A DNA stretch of 36,331 bases. It comes from Sphingorhabdus sp. Alg239-R122 (GTDB taxonomy: Bacteria > Pseudomonadota > Alphaproteobacteria > Sphingomonadales > Sphingomonadaceae). Made by a program: the position numbers and the translations under genes. Of the stretch, positions 16,186-23,732 are shown piece by piece. The stretch is taken from positions 1 through 36,331 of the forward strand of contig NZ_UNRC01000002.1 in the NCBI RefSeq assembly GCF_900537065.1. The letters are read 5' to 3'. Position 1 is the first letter of the stretch. Each line of letters starts with the position of its first letter. Under the pieces are notes generated by a model. It was not told where the DNA came from. It was given only the letters and a program-made list of their open reading frames with translations, and ran no database searches.

Positions 16186-17616
16186 TCATGCTGCTGTGCC
16201 GCCGACGGTCAGGCCTTCAAGGAGCAGGGTCGGCTGGCCGACACCTGCCGGGACGCTTTGTCCGCCCTTGCCGCACATGCCAATGCCCTCATCGAGCGCC
16301 ATATCATTGCCGATGCCAGTCACCTGTGTCAGCGCGGTCGGGCCATCACCGATCAGCGTCGCACCTTTAATGGGTGCGCCCAGCTTGCCATTTTCGACCT
16401 TGTAAGCCTCTGTACAGGAAAATACGAACTTGCCTGATACGATATCGACCTGCCCGCCGCCAAAGCTCTTGGCGAAAATGCCGTTCTTGACGCGGCTCAT
16501 CAATTCTTCCGGATCGTCCTTGCCCGCACGCATAAAAGTATTGGTCATGCGCGGCATTGGTGCATGGGCATAGGATTGGCGGCGGCCATTACCTGTGGCG
16601 GGAACCCCCATAAGACGGGCATTGAGCCGGTCCTGCATATAGTTTTTGAGGATGCCATCTTCGATCAACACATTTTCCTGTGTCGGCGTGCCTTCATCAT
16701 CAATGCTGAGCGAACCGCGGCGGTCGGCAATGCTGCCATCGTCAACGACGGTCACGCCCTTGGCTGCTACACGCTCACCTATGCGTCCGGAAAAGGCGCT
16801 GGTGCCCTTGCGATTGAAATCACCCTCCAACCCGTGCCCGACTGCTTCGTGAAGCAATACGCCAGGCCAGCCCGGGCCTAGCAGCACCGTCATTTCGCCC
16901 GCAGGTGCATCGACGCTTTCCAGATTGACAAGCGCCTGCGCCAGCGCTTCGTCAATGGCGCGGTTCCAGCTGGCTTCTTCAAACAGTTGGTCATAGAGAT
17001 AGCGGCCACCCATGCCGAAACTGCCGGTTTCGCGGCGGCCATTTTGTTCGGCTACAATAGAGACATTGAGGCGTACCAGCGGGCGGATGTCACTGGCAAT
17101 AAACCCATCGGCACGCACGATTTCCACTACTGACCAGACACCTGACAGGGCTGCCGTCACCTGTTTGACACGCGGGTCGCGTGCGCGGGCGGCGGCATCT
17201 ATTTTTGCAAGCAGCTCAGTCTTGGCCGGGAAGTCAATTTCTTCGAGTGGATTGCCGTCAGTATAAAGATGCCGGTTGTTGTGGCGGGGCGGCGCGCTGG
17301 GCTCATCCTTGGCGACATCAAGCAGTCTGAGTGTTTCGGCGGCGCGGCGGATTGCGCCTTCGCTGATGTCGTTGGCATGGGCAAAGCCCGTCATTTCCCC
17401 CGATACACCGCGCAGGCCAAAGCCTGAATCGCTACTGTAATCAGCCGTTTTCAGCCGCCCATCGTCAAAGGCGAAACTTTCAGATGCATGATATTGCATG
17501 TACAGCTCACCATCATCGCAGCGTTGCAATGCATCGCGGGTGAGCTGGACAGCGCGTTCCGGGTCAAGTGCGCCGTCGCGATAAATAAAGGAGCGGGGAT
17601 CTGGATGGTCTGTCAT
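16186..17616 (-). CDS. tldD: TldD metalloprotease subunit
   Basis: 476 aa, close to E. coli TldD (481). The zinc-binding motif HEAVGHGLEGDF at about residue 254 is the family's HExxxH signature; a GTSAFSGRIGERVA stretch and the C-terminal NTFMRAGKDDPEELM and GMCGKGGQSVPAGVGQPTLLL regions also match. TldD with TldE (PmbA) forms a cytoplasmic protease that trims small unfolded peptides, including microcin precursors and antitoxins. tldE is not in the window, which is usual because the two genes are often unlinked. It is transcribed leftward with dsbD. No dedicated promoter could be assigned in the 73 bp before its start. Confidence 0.95.
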   Translation of the reverse strand: MTDHPDPRSFIYRDGALDPERAVQLTRDALQRCDDGELYMQYHASESFAFDDGRLKTADYSSDSGFGLRGVSGEMTGFAHANDISEGAIRRAAETLRLLDVAKDEPSAPPRHNNRHLYTDGNPLEEIDFPAKTELLAKIDAAARARDPRVKQVTAALSGVWSVVEIVRADGFIASDIRPLVRLNVSIVAEQNGRRETGSFGMGGRYLYDQLFEEASWNRAIDEALAQALVNLESVDAPAGEMTVLLGPGWPGVLLHEAVGHGLEGDFNRKGTSAFSGRIGERVAAKGVTVVDDGSIADRRGSLSIDDEGTPTQENVLIEDGILKNYMQDRLNARLMGVPATGNGRRQSYAHAPMPRMTNTFMRAGKDDPEELMSRVKNGIFAKSFGGGQVDIVSGKFVFSCTEAYKVENGKLGAPIKGATLIGDGPTALTQVTGIGNDMALDEGIGMCGKGGQSVPAGVGQPTLLLEGLTVGGTAA

Positions 17617-17689
17617 GCCATCAGATATAGGCGTTTGGCAGATATGTGCTAGTCAAATATCGCATATATCACCGGGTCTGGAGCGGATT

Positions 17690-17887
17690 TCAGCTTTCCG
17701 CGACGTCTGCTGGTCCACCGTTCAGTATAAAGCGGCGGTCACAATAACCGCATTCGACATAACCTTTTTCATCTATTTCCAGCCAGACGCGGGGATGGCC
17801 CAGCGCAGCGCCGCCAGGAATATTACTGGCGCCATCACAGGCGACACGGACGTTGGATGTGCGGACGGTTTCTGGTGCTTCAGTCAT
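17690..17887 (-). CDS. CHCC-type zinc-finger protein (NDUFS6-like)
   Basis: 65 aa from the ATG at 17887 (MTEAPETVRT); a longer frame to 17935 adds a non-conserved leader. Zinc ligands are Cys in VACDGAS, His in ALGHPRVW and the CxxC pair in VECGYCDRRF, the order of the zf-CHCC domain (PF10276). The domain is shared with the NDUFS6 accessory subunit of mitochondrial complex I and with small alphaproteobacterial proteins; a role in respiratory complex I or metal handling is a family-level inference only. It precedes tldD on the same strand by 73 bp. Confidence 0.88.
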   Translation of the reverse strand: MTEAPETVRTSNVRVACDGASNIPGGAALGHPRVWLEIDEKGYVECGYCDRRFILNGGPADVAES

Positions 17888-17971
17888 GAGTGCTGTGTAA
17901 ACGCGGCACCATTTAAGTGCAAGATTGATATGCACCGCCAGCGGCAGTTTTTCACCTGCGCCGAATGCCCG

Positions 17972-18517
17972 TCATTCATATATGACAGTCATTACAAATG
18001 TACCTGTATATTCACCGGTTGGCTGATTGGCATTTACGAGCAGCCTGCCACCCACTGTTATGCTGAAGACTCCGGTCCTGGAAAGCCGCGCCCTGACGGA
18101 GGAGCCGAAATTTCTGTTCGCATTACCAATCGCCATCCTGTCAATGCGCATGCTGTCACTGCCAGTAGTGCGGTTGATCGTGACAGTTGAGGGTATGGAA
18201 ATGCGCACAATCTGATTTACAGGACCGTTAATAAGGAAATCGGCCCGCGACGATGTGCCGCCACCCAATGTTACGCCACCGGCGGCTGTGCGGTTACCAT
18301 TGCGCGTGTCGATGAAAACCGTACCTGCGGCTGGGCCCGCGATAATATTGCCGAAATCAAGGTCGGCAATTTTATAGACGGACAGTGGCTCCAGAATCCG
18401 GGCATCTGCATCTGCGTCGCTTGTTTGTGCATGGGCAGGGTTTGCGATAACCGCAAACCCTGCCATGGCGAATGTGCATATCCTGGTTAATATGCGCTTT
18501 GAAATTCTGGTCCCCAT
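17972..18517 (-). CDS. DUF4402 secreted protein (copy 2)
   Basis: 181 aa from the ATG at 18517; an upstream TTG at 18538 is less likely. A signal peptide (about 1-31, ending NPAHAQ) is followed by one DUF4402 domain: LEPLSVYKIADLDFGNIIAG, VTLGGGTSSRADFLINGP, IDRMAIGNANRNFG and the closing VGGRLLVNANQPTGEYTGTF with VTVIYE-like final strand. The predicted beta-sandwich and terminal strand pattern resemble surface or pilin-like subunits, but the family has no established function. It is a paralogue of the next gene upstream (18607-19119): same domain order, same LxFGNII motif and same Y-T-G-T-F ending. No chaperone or usher gene is nearby. Confidence 0.85.
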   Translation of the reverse strand: MGTRISKRILTRICTFAMAGFAVIANPAHAQTSDADADARILEPLSVYKIADLDFGNIIAGPAAGTVFIDTRNGNRTAAGGVTLGGGTSSRADFLINGPVNQIVRISIPSTVTINRTTGSDSMRIDRMAIGNANRNFGSSVRARLSRTGVFSITVGGRLLVNANQPTGEYTGTFVMTVIYE

Positions 18518-18606
18518 AAAGCTCTTTCTAATACGCAACAGGTAAATATTTGCTTGCCAGCAAGGTTAATTACATTAACTGCCGGAAAAAAATGGAATAT
18601 GCCTGA

Positions 18607-19119
18607 CTATGGGTAGTCGACAGTAAGGTTGAAGGTTCCGGTATAAACACCTGCTGCCTGGTCTGCATTCACTCTTATCTGGCCGCTTACATTAACCGTG
18701 GCTGCGCCGGCGCCATCCAGTCTTTGTCGGCGCCGCCCATCAATGCGCAGGCGGTTCATGCGGATACGCTCCGTTCCGCCGTTGCGTGTCAGGAAGATAC
18801 GGCCCCGCTGCGCGCGTATAATAACGCGCTGGTCCGGTTCGCCGCTTATTGTGAAGCCTGCGCGTGATACAGTGCCGCCGGCCAGTATGGCATCACCGCG
18901 CACAACCCGTATGCCATCATTATTGCGCCGTACGCGGATAATCGACCTGCCAGTGCCGGGAATGATATTCCCAAACTGTAGCTCAGATGTATTGGTGATA
19001 ATAATTGGCTGCATGACTTCGGCATGCGCTTCACCATCCTGCGCTGCGGCAGGCATGGCAATCGCGCTGCACGCTGCACTGGCAAGCAGGGCTAGGCCTC
19101 GGCGTGACTGGCTGGACAT
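18607..19119 (-). CDS. DUF4402 secreted protein (copy 1)
   Basis: 170 aa from the ATG at 19119 (MSSQSRRGLALLASAAC), or 177 aa from the ATG at 19140; a GAGGGA 13 nt before the inner ATG makes it slightly preferable. The signal peptide ends at PAAAQ. The mature domain carries the DUF4402 hallmarks ELQFGNIIPGTGRSII, AILAGGTVSRAGFTISG, a very Arg-rich central part (RIRMNRLRIDGRRRQR) and the end VNADQAAGVYTGTFNLTVDY. The arginine content differs from copy 2, which is neutral there, so the two have diverged in charge. It is divergent from the ABC ATPase gene across about 155 bp. Confidence 0.85.
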   Translation of the reverse strand: MSSQSRRGLALLASAACSAIAMPAAAQDGEAHAEVMQPIIITNTSELQFGNIIPGTGRSIIRVRRNNDGIRVVRGDAILAGGTVSRAGFTISGEPDQRVIIRAQRGRIFLTRNGGTERIRMNRLRIDGRRRQRLDGAGAATVNVSGQIRVNADQAAGVYTGTFNLTVDYP

Positions 19120-19274
19120 GATGATGAGCTGGTCCCTCATGTTTGTAAGTTATAATGCCCAACTGTCACAATCTAGTTGCCAGATATGGTTAAAAAATCC
19201 AAAATAACGGTCACATCTGTTGCTAAGCCACGAACTATTTGCGCGCACGCGGCTTACTGGTTATCCCATGCGGC

Positions 19275-20210
19275 ATGAGTGATGCAGCTATTTCCATCCA
19301 TAATGTCAGCAAGACATATGCCGGGACCAAGAACAACCCACCCAACCTGGCGCTTGACGACGTCAGCCTGGATATACCGCGCGGCAAGATATTCGGGTTG
19401 CTGGGTCCCAATGGTGCAGGCAAGTCGACGCTTATCAATATCCTGTCGGGGCTGGTCAATAAAAGCGCGGGGCATGCATCCATATGGGGGTTTGATATCG
19501 ACCGTGACCCCCGCAATGCAAAAGCGTCTATCGGTATCGTACCGCAGGAAGTCATGTTCGACCCATTTTTTACACCGCTGGAAACGCTTGAGCTGCAGGC
19601 GGGCCTGTTCGGTGTGCCAAAAGCCATGCGGCGATCGGTGGAATTGCTGGAGGCGGTGCACCTTGCTGACAAGGCAAATGCCTATGCACGCACTTTGTCG
19701 GGCGGGATGAAGCGGCGGCTTATGGTGGCCAAAGCGATGGTGCATTCGCCGCCCATATTGGTGCTCGACGAACCGACAGCGGGTGTCGATATTGATCTGC
19801 GGCAGCAGCTTTGGCGTTATGTGCGCGGTTTGAATGATGCCGGTGTGACAATTGTGCTCACTACGCATTATCTGGAAGAGGCCGAGGAACTGTGTGACCG
19901 GATAGCCATAATCAACCATGGCAGGGTGATTGCTGACAAGACTACGCATGAGTTGGTGAGTATGGCGAGCGAAAAGCTGATAGTTCTGACACTGGACCGG
20001 GATATGGATGATATTCCCGATAACCCGCTGTTCAACAAAGTGGAGCGGATTGCACCGCGCGCTCTCGAAATCACCTATGACAAGGACAAAGCCAATGCAG
20101 GAAAAATCATGTCGGTAATGCGCGAGGCCGGATTTGATATAGAAGATGTCAGCACGCGGGAAGCTGACCTTGAAGATGTTTTCCTGGGCCTCACACGTGA
20201 TGCGGCCTGA
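19275..20210 (+). CDS. ABC transporter ATP-binding protein (ABC-2/DrrA type)
   Basis: 311 aa. Walker A is GPNGAGKST, the Q-loop is in IVPQEVMFD, the ABC signature is TLSGGMKRRL, Walker B is ILVLDEPTAGVD, and the H-loop is in VLTTHYLEEAEE. The extra 80 residues after the nucleotide-binding domain (DDIPDNPLFNKVERI ... TREADLEDVFLGLT) are typical of DrrA/CcmA-like ATPases of ABC-2 exporters. The partner permease is not next to it: nadB follows after 4 nt. Start chosen at the ATG at 19275 (MSDAAISIHNVSKTY), where the homology begins, although the ribosome site is weak. Substrate unknown. Confidence 0.93.
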   Translation: MSDAAISIHNVSKTYAGTKNNPPNLALDDVSLDIPRGKIFGLLGPNGAGKSTLINILSGLVNKSAGHASIWGFDIDRDPRNAKASIGIVPQEVMFDPFFTPLETLELQAGLFGVPKAMRRSVELLEAVHLADKANAYARTLSGGMKRRLMVAKAMVHSPPILVLDEPTAGVDIDLRQQLWRYVRGLNDAGVTIVLTTHYLEEAEELCDRIAIINHGRVIADKTTHELVSMASEKLIVLTLDRDMDDIPDNPLFNKVERIAPRALEITYDKDKANAGKIMSVMREAGFDIEDVSTREADLEDVFLGLTRDAA

Positions 20211-20214
20211 TCCC

Positions 20215-21834
20215 ATGACTTTACGCAATGACCATGATGTCCTGATAATCGGGTCCGGCGCCGCAGGCCTGACTGCCGCCATCCGCCTTGCCGAAACCAA
20301 ACGTGTGCTGGTGCTGGCCAAGGGCGAGATTTCGGGCGGCTCAACCAGCTGGGCGCAGGGCGGCATTGCAGCTGTGCTGGAACCGGGTGATACGTTTGAC
20401 AGCCATATCCAGGACACGATGGTGGCAGGCGCTGGCCTAAACCGCCGCGAAACGGTTGAGTTTGTGGTAGAAAATGCACCGGCAGAAATTGATTCGCTAA
20501 TTAAAATGGGCGTGCCGTTCAATCGTGAGGCTGATGATGACCTGCACCTTACGCGTGAAGGTGGGCACAGCCACCGCCGGATTGTCCATGTCGATGATGC
20601 CACTGGCTGGGCGGTGCAGGAAGCGCTGCAGCGCACGGCGGCGGCCAACCCCAATATCACCATGTTGCCCGATATGGTGGCTATTGATCTGATTTCCGGA
20701 CGCCATGTCGCGGGAGATAAGGGGGAGGCAGGGCGTATCTGGGGCGCCTATGCGCTGAACCGGGTCACGGGCGAAGTGGAAACCGTGACAGCGCGGGCGA
20801 CAATACTGGCGACGGGGGGAGCGGGCCGTACGTACCTGTTTTCCACCAGTCCGCGCGGGGCGACAGGCGACGGTATAGCTATGGCCTGGCGCGCCGGTGC
20901 GCGTATTTCAAATATGGAATTCATGCAGTTCCACCCGACATGTTTGTATAATCTGGAGGTCAAGAATTTCCTGATTACCGAAGCCGTGCGCGGCGAAGGC
21001 GGGCATTTGCTTATCCCAGCCAAGGAAAAGGGCGAGCGCGGTTACCGTTTTATGGGTGATTTTGACGAACGGATGGAATTGGCGCCGCGCGACGTGGTGG
21101 CGCGTGCGATCGATCATGAAATCAAGCGTCTTGGCCTGGATTATGTACATCTGGATATCAGCCATCAGGAGCCGGAGTTTGTAAAAGGCCATTTCCCGAC
21201 CATCTATGCCAAGCTGATGGGGCTGGGCATTGATATCACGCGTGAACCGATACCTGTTGTCCCGGCCCAGCATTATACATGCGGTGGTGTGCTCATAGAC
21301 CTGAATGGCCGCACCGATCTAAAAGGACTCTATGCAGCAGGCGAAGTCAGCGAATCGGGACTGCACGGTGCCAACCGCCTTGCTTCAAACAGTTTGCTCG
21401 AATGCTTTGTATTTGGCGGCGCGGCGGCACAGGATATCCTCGACAGCTGGAATGAACTTGATGCGCCGCCCAATATCAACCCATGGGACGAAAGCCGTGT
21501 CACCGATTCCGATGAAGAGGTGGTGGTACAGCATAACTGGCGTGAAATCCGCCGTTTCATGTGGGATTATGTCGGCATTGTCCGCACTACCAAACGGTTG
21601 GAGCGCGCGCAGCATCGTGTCGAGCTGCTGCAACAGGAAGTGGATGAATATTACGGCAATTTCCGGGTGACGATGGACCTGATTGAGCTGCGTAACCTGA
21701 TCGAAGTGGCATCGCTGATTGTCCGTTCGGCGCTGACGCGTACCGAAAGCCGGGGGCTGCATTATACCAGCGATTATCCTGAACGTGCCGATAGGGCGCG
21801 TGATACGGTGCTGGTGCCGCGAGTGCGTGATTAA
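20215..21834 (+). CDS. nadB: L-aspartate oxidase
   Basis: 539 aa. It oxidises L-aspartate to iminoaspartate in de novo NAD synthesis; quinolinate synthase NadA would follow. An FAD dinucleotide fold lies at the N-terminus (DVLIIGSGAAGLTAAIRLAE), then GGSTSWAQGGIAAV, active-site region HSHRRIVHVDDATG, EFMQFHPTCL, and GLYAAGEVSESGLHGANRLASNSLLE, then a C-terminal helical domain. Start at the ATG at 20215 (MTLRNDHDV); an in-frame ATG at 20200 inside the preceding gene is an alternative. It lies 4 nt from the ABC ATPase stop. nadA and nadC are not in the window. It converges with a small lipoprotein gene, with stops only 5 nt apart. Confidence 0.96.
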   Translation: MTLRNDHDVLIIGSGAAGLTAAIRLAETKRVLVLAKGEISGGSTSWAQGGIAAVLEPGDTFDSHIQDTMVAGAGLNRRETVEFVVENAPAEIDSLIKMGVPFNREADDDLHLTREGGHSHRRIVHVDDATGWAVQEALQRTAAANPNITMLPDMVAIDLISGRHVAGDKGEAGRIWGAYALNRVTGEVETVTARATILATGGAGRTYLFSTSPRGATGDGIAMAWRAGARISNMEFMQFHPTCLYNLEVKNFLITEAVRGEGGHLLIPAKEKGERGYRFMGDFDERMELAPRDVVARAIDHEIKRLGLDYVHLDISHQEPEFVKGHFPTIYAKLMGLGIDITREPIPVVPAQHYTCGGVLIDLNGRTDLKGLYAAGEVSESGLHGANRLASNSLLECFVFGGAAAQDILDSWNELDAPPNINPWDESRVTDSDEEVVVQHNWREIRRFMWDYVGIVRTTKRLERAQHRVELLQQEVDEYYGNFRVTMDLIELRNLIEVASLIVRSALTRTESRGLHYTSDYPERADRARDTVLVPRVRD

Positions 21835-21839
21835 AATCC

Positions 21840-22052
21840 TTATTGCGCCGACGCAGCGTCGGCAGGTGTCTCGGCGGGATCCGAATCCTTTGCCGCCTGC
21901 GGGCGCTGCACATCCAGCATCTCTTCGGCCTGTTTCAGCTCTTCACTTTCATCGGGCGTAACGGCCTCTGGTGGACTGACACTGCCTGAATTATCGCACG
22001 CGGCCAAGGCGCAGAGCGTGAGGAAAGACAATATAGCAGTGTATATTCGCAT
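21840..22052 (-). CDS. Small lipoprotein, unrecognised
   Basis: 70 aa from the ATG at 22052; the longer frame to 22127 runs back over a terminator. A lipoprotein signal is present with lipobox ALAAC (Cys19). The short mature part is acidic and probably disordered (DESEELKQAEEMLDVQRPQ, then an Ala/Asp/Pro tail). I recognise no domain. It ends 5 nt from the nadB stop on the opposite strand. Confidence 0.65.
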   Translation of the reverse strand: MRIYTAILSFLTLCALAACDNSGSVSPPEAVTPDESEELKQAEEMLDVQRPQAAKDSDPAETPADAASAQ

Positions 22053-22085
22053 ATGCCGATTATGGAGCGCCCGGCCGATAAGGCA

Positions 22086-22124
22086 ATAAAAAACGGGTCG
22101 CAGCCAACGCGACTGCAACCCGTT
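22086..22124 (-). terminator. Rho-independent terminator of the Ala/Glu-rich lipoprotein gene
   Basis: On the minus strand AACGGGT (22118-22124) pairs with ACCCGTT (22092-22098), with further pairing of TGCAG and CTGC inside, followed by a run of six Ts. It sits 25 bases after the stop of the minus-strand gene at 22149. Confidence 0.85.
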
Positions 22125-22148
22125 CAATAGCTAAAGAAGGTGAGCGAA

Positions 22149-22490
22149 TTACTCGCCGATTTCTTTCTTGGCGCGGTCAGCGGCAGCGTCGATCACGTCG
22201 TTGCCAGCTTTTTTCGCGGAGTCTTTAAGTGACTTTGCTGTTTCTTCAGCAGCTTTTTCGCCTTCTGCAACAGCGCCATCAACAGCAGCTTCAACTGAGT
22301 CAGCGCCTTCAGCAGCAGCTTCTTCAGCTGTGGCTGTGCCTTCTTCAGTAGCGCCTTCAGCAGCTTCCATTGTTTCGTCAGCAGCAGCTTCAACAGAATC
22401 GCCTTCTACAACGGTTTCTGTTTCTTCATTTGCACATGCTGAAAGACCAAGAGCGGCTACAGCGGCAAGCGCAACAGTAAATTTAGACAT
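22149..22490 (-). CDS. Ala/Glu-rich helical lipoprotein
   Basis: 113 aa from the ATG at 22490, with GAGGGA 4 nt upstream. The lipobox is LSAC (Cys19). After an acidic segment (NEETETVVEGDSVEAA) the protein is almost entirely Ala, Glu, Thr, Asp and Lys with repeated EAAxE-like units (ETMEAAEGATEEGTATAEE, EKAAEETAKSLKDSAKKAG). This predicts one long amphipathic helix or coiled coil tethered to a membrane, a layout reminiscent of Lpp or apolipoprotein-like bacterial proteins. Codons are strongly biased to GCT, GCA and GAA, unlike neighbours that favour GCC and GCG; this could reflect high expression or repeat expansion. It has a strong terminator. Function unknown. Confidence 0.8.
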   Translation of the reverse strand: MSKFTVALAAVAALGLSACANEETETVVEGDSVEAAADETMEAAEGATEEGTATAEEAAAEGADSVEAAVDGAVAEGEKAAEETAKSLKDSAKKAGNDVIDAAADRAKKEIGE

Positions 22491-22677
22491 AATATCCCTC
22501 ATAATAATCAAAAACTCAAAATTGCCGACCGACGGAAACTAGGCTCCATTAGGTGCGACCGGCGGTCCATACATGGGAATGTGAGGTTTGGCAAATATCT
22601 AGAGACCTGAAGACCTAAAACCGGGACAGGCCCGTTTTCCGGTTATCTCAAAACTAAGCGAAACTGCCGATTGACCA

Positions 22678-22699
22678 CATATAAAGAATTCTTTATATG
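22678..22699. promoter_or_regulatory. Perfect 22-bp palindrome, probable operator of the met operon
   Basis: The half-site CATATAAAGAA (22678-22688) is followed directly by its exact reverse complement (22689-22699). It lies 10 bp before the ATG of the ArsR-type regulator gene. ArsR-family dimers bind AT-rich dyads of this kind, and SahR-type regulators of the methionine cycle in Proteobacteria are autoregulated, so repressor binding here would block transcription or early elongation of the regulator-metF-metH operon. The upstream gap (22491-22677) also holds a short hairpin, CGGG/CCCG followed by TTTT, at 22622-22638. Confidence 0.75.
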
Positions 22700-22709
22700 A
22701 TGTTGTTCA

Positions 22710-23732
22710 ATGAATATGCTTTCCATCTTTCGCGCGCTTGCGGACCCGTCACGGCTCCGCATCATGCTGTTATTACAGCAGATGGAGCTTGCAGTGGGTG
22801 AAATTGCCCTCGTGCTGGGCCAAAGCCAGCCGCGGGTATCGCGTCATGTGCGCATACTGGATGAAGCGGGCCTTGCCGAACGGCGCAAGGAAGGCAGCTG
22901 GGTATTTTTACGGCCTAACCTGGAATTGCATGGTGCGGGTGCTGAAGACGCATTGGCGCGATTGCTGAGCTCCGCAAGTGCGGGCGGTGATGAAGTGGCG
23001 CTGCAGACGCGCGAGGATATTGCTCGGCTGCAGGATGTGCGGGCACAGCGAGAAGCGCAGGCAGCAGAATATTTTGCCGCACATGCAGACAATTGGGATG
23101 CGATCCGCTCGCTTTATGTCGCCGAGGCACATGTCGAAGCAGCTTTAACCGATATGCTGGACGGAGAAGACCTGGGCCATTTGCTTGATGTTGGTACGGG
23201 CACGGGCCGGATGGTTGAATTGTTCGCGCCGCAAATCGTGAAAGCCACGGCGGTCGATAACAGTCCGGAAATGCTCCGTCTTGCCCGTGCGAAACTGCAG
23301 CATCTGGAGCAGGGACAAGTCAAACTGGTGCAGGGTGATTTCAATGACCTGCCACTGGAAAGTACGTCCTATGACACGATCTTGCTGCACCAGGTTCTCC
23401 ATTATGCGCAAAACCCGGAACGTGTCATTGCCGAAACCGGCCGTGTTGCTGCTTCCGAAGGGCGCATTGTGATTGTCGATTTTGCGTCGCACGATATGGA
23501 AGAACTGCGGACAAAGGATGCGCATGCCCGGCTGGGCTTTTCCGACACACAAATTGAAAAACTTTTACGCGGGGGCGGCTTTGCCCTTGATCGGTCGCGC
23601 GAACTTTCCGGAGGCAAACTGACCGTAAAAATCTGGATCGGTGTGCGTAGCCGCTTTTCGCTGACGCCGCATGACCGCTCTGCTGTTCAATCACACTCCA
23701 ATAAGCCAACCCCCAAAAAGGCCGCTGCATGA
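22710..23732 (+). CDS. ArsR-family regulator fused to a SAM-dependent methyltransferase domain
   Basis: 340 aa. Residues 1-90 are an ArsR winged helix (FRALADPSRLRIMLLLQQ, then QSQPRVSRHVRILDEAGLAE as recognition helix and wing EGSWVFLRP). Residues 140-315 are a class I methyltransferase: motif I is LLDVGTGTGRMVEL (about 157), then AVDNSPEMLRLARAKL, LVQGDFNDLPLES and TILLHQVLHYAQNPE. The C-terminal 30 residues are basic and non-conserved. This architecture is found in alphaproteobacterial met operons; SahR-type ArsR proteins sense S-adenosylhomocysteine, so the methyltransferase fold may act as a SAM or SAH sensor rather than an enzyme (inference). Its stop overlaps the metF start by 4 bp (ATGA). 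Confidence 0.92.
   Translation: MNMLSIFRALADPSRLRIMLLLQQMELAVGEIALVLGQSQPRVSRHVRILDEAGLAERRKEGSWVFLRPNLELHGAGAEDALARLLSSASAGGDEVALQTREDIARLQDVRAQREAQAAEYFAAHADNWDAIRSLYVAEAHVEAALTDMLDGEDLGHLLDVGTGTGRMVELFAPQIVKATAVDNSPEMLRLARAKLQHLEQGQVKLVQGDFNDLPLESTSYDTILLHQVLHYAQNPERVIAETGRVAASEGRIVIVDFASHDMEELRTKDAHARLGFSDTQIEKLLRGGGFALDRSRELSGGKLTVKIWIGVRSRFSLTPHDRSAVQSHSNKPTPKKAAA

Noticed and set aside
19254-20663. 469-aa antisense ORF over the ABC ATPase and nadB
   Set aside because: It is a mirror of two strongly recognised genes, with no recognisable domain.
22512-22709. SAM or SAH riboswitch before the met operon
   Set aside because: I could not find the conserved core of any SAM or SAH riboswitch; only a short CGGG/CCCG hairpin and the palindrome are present.
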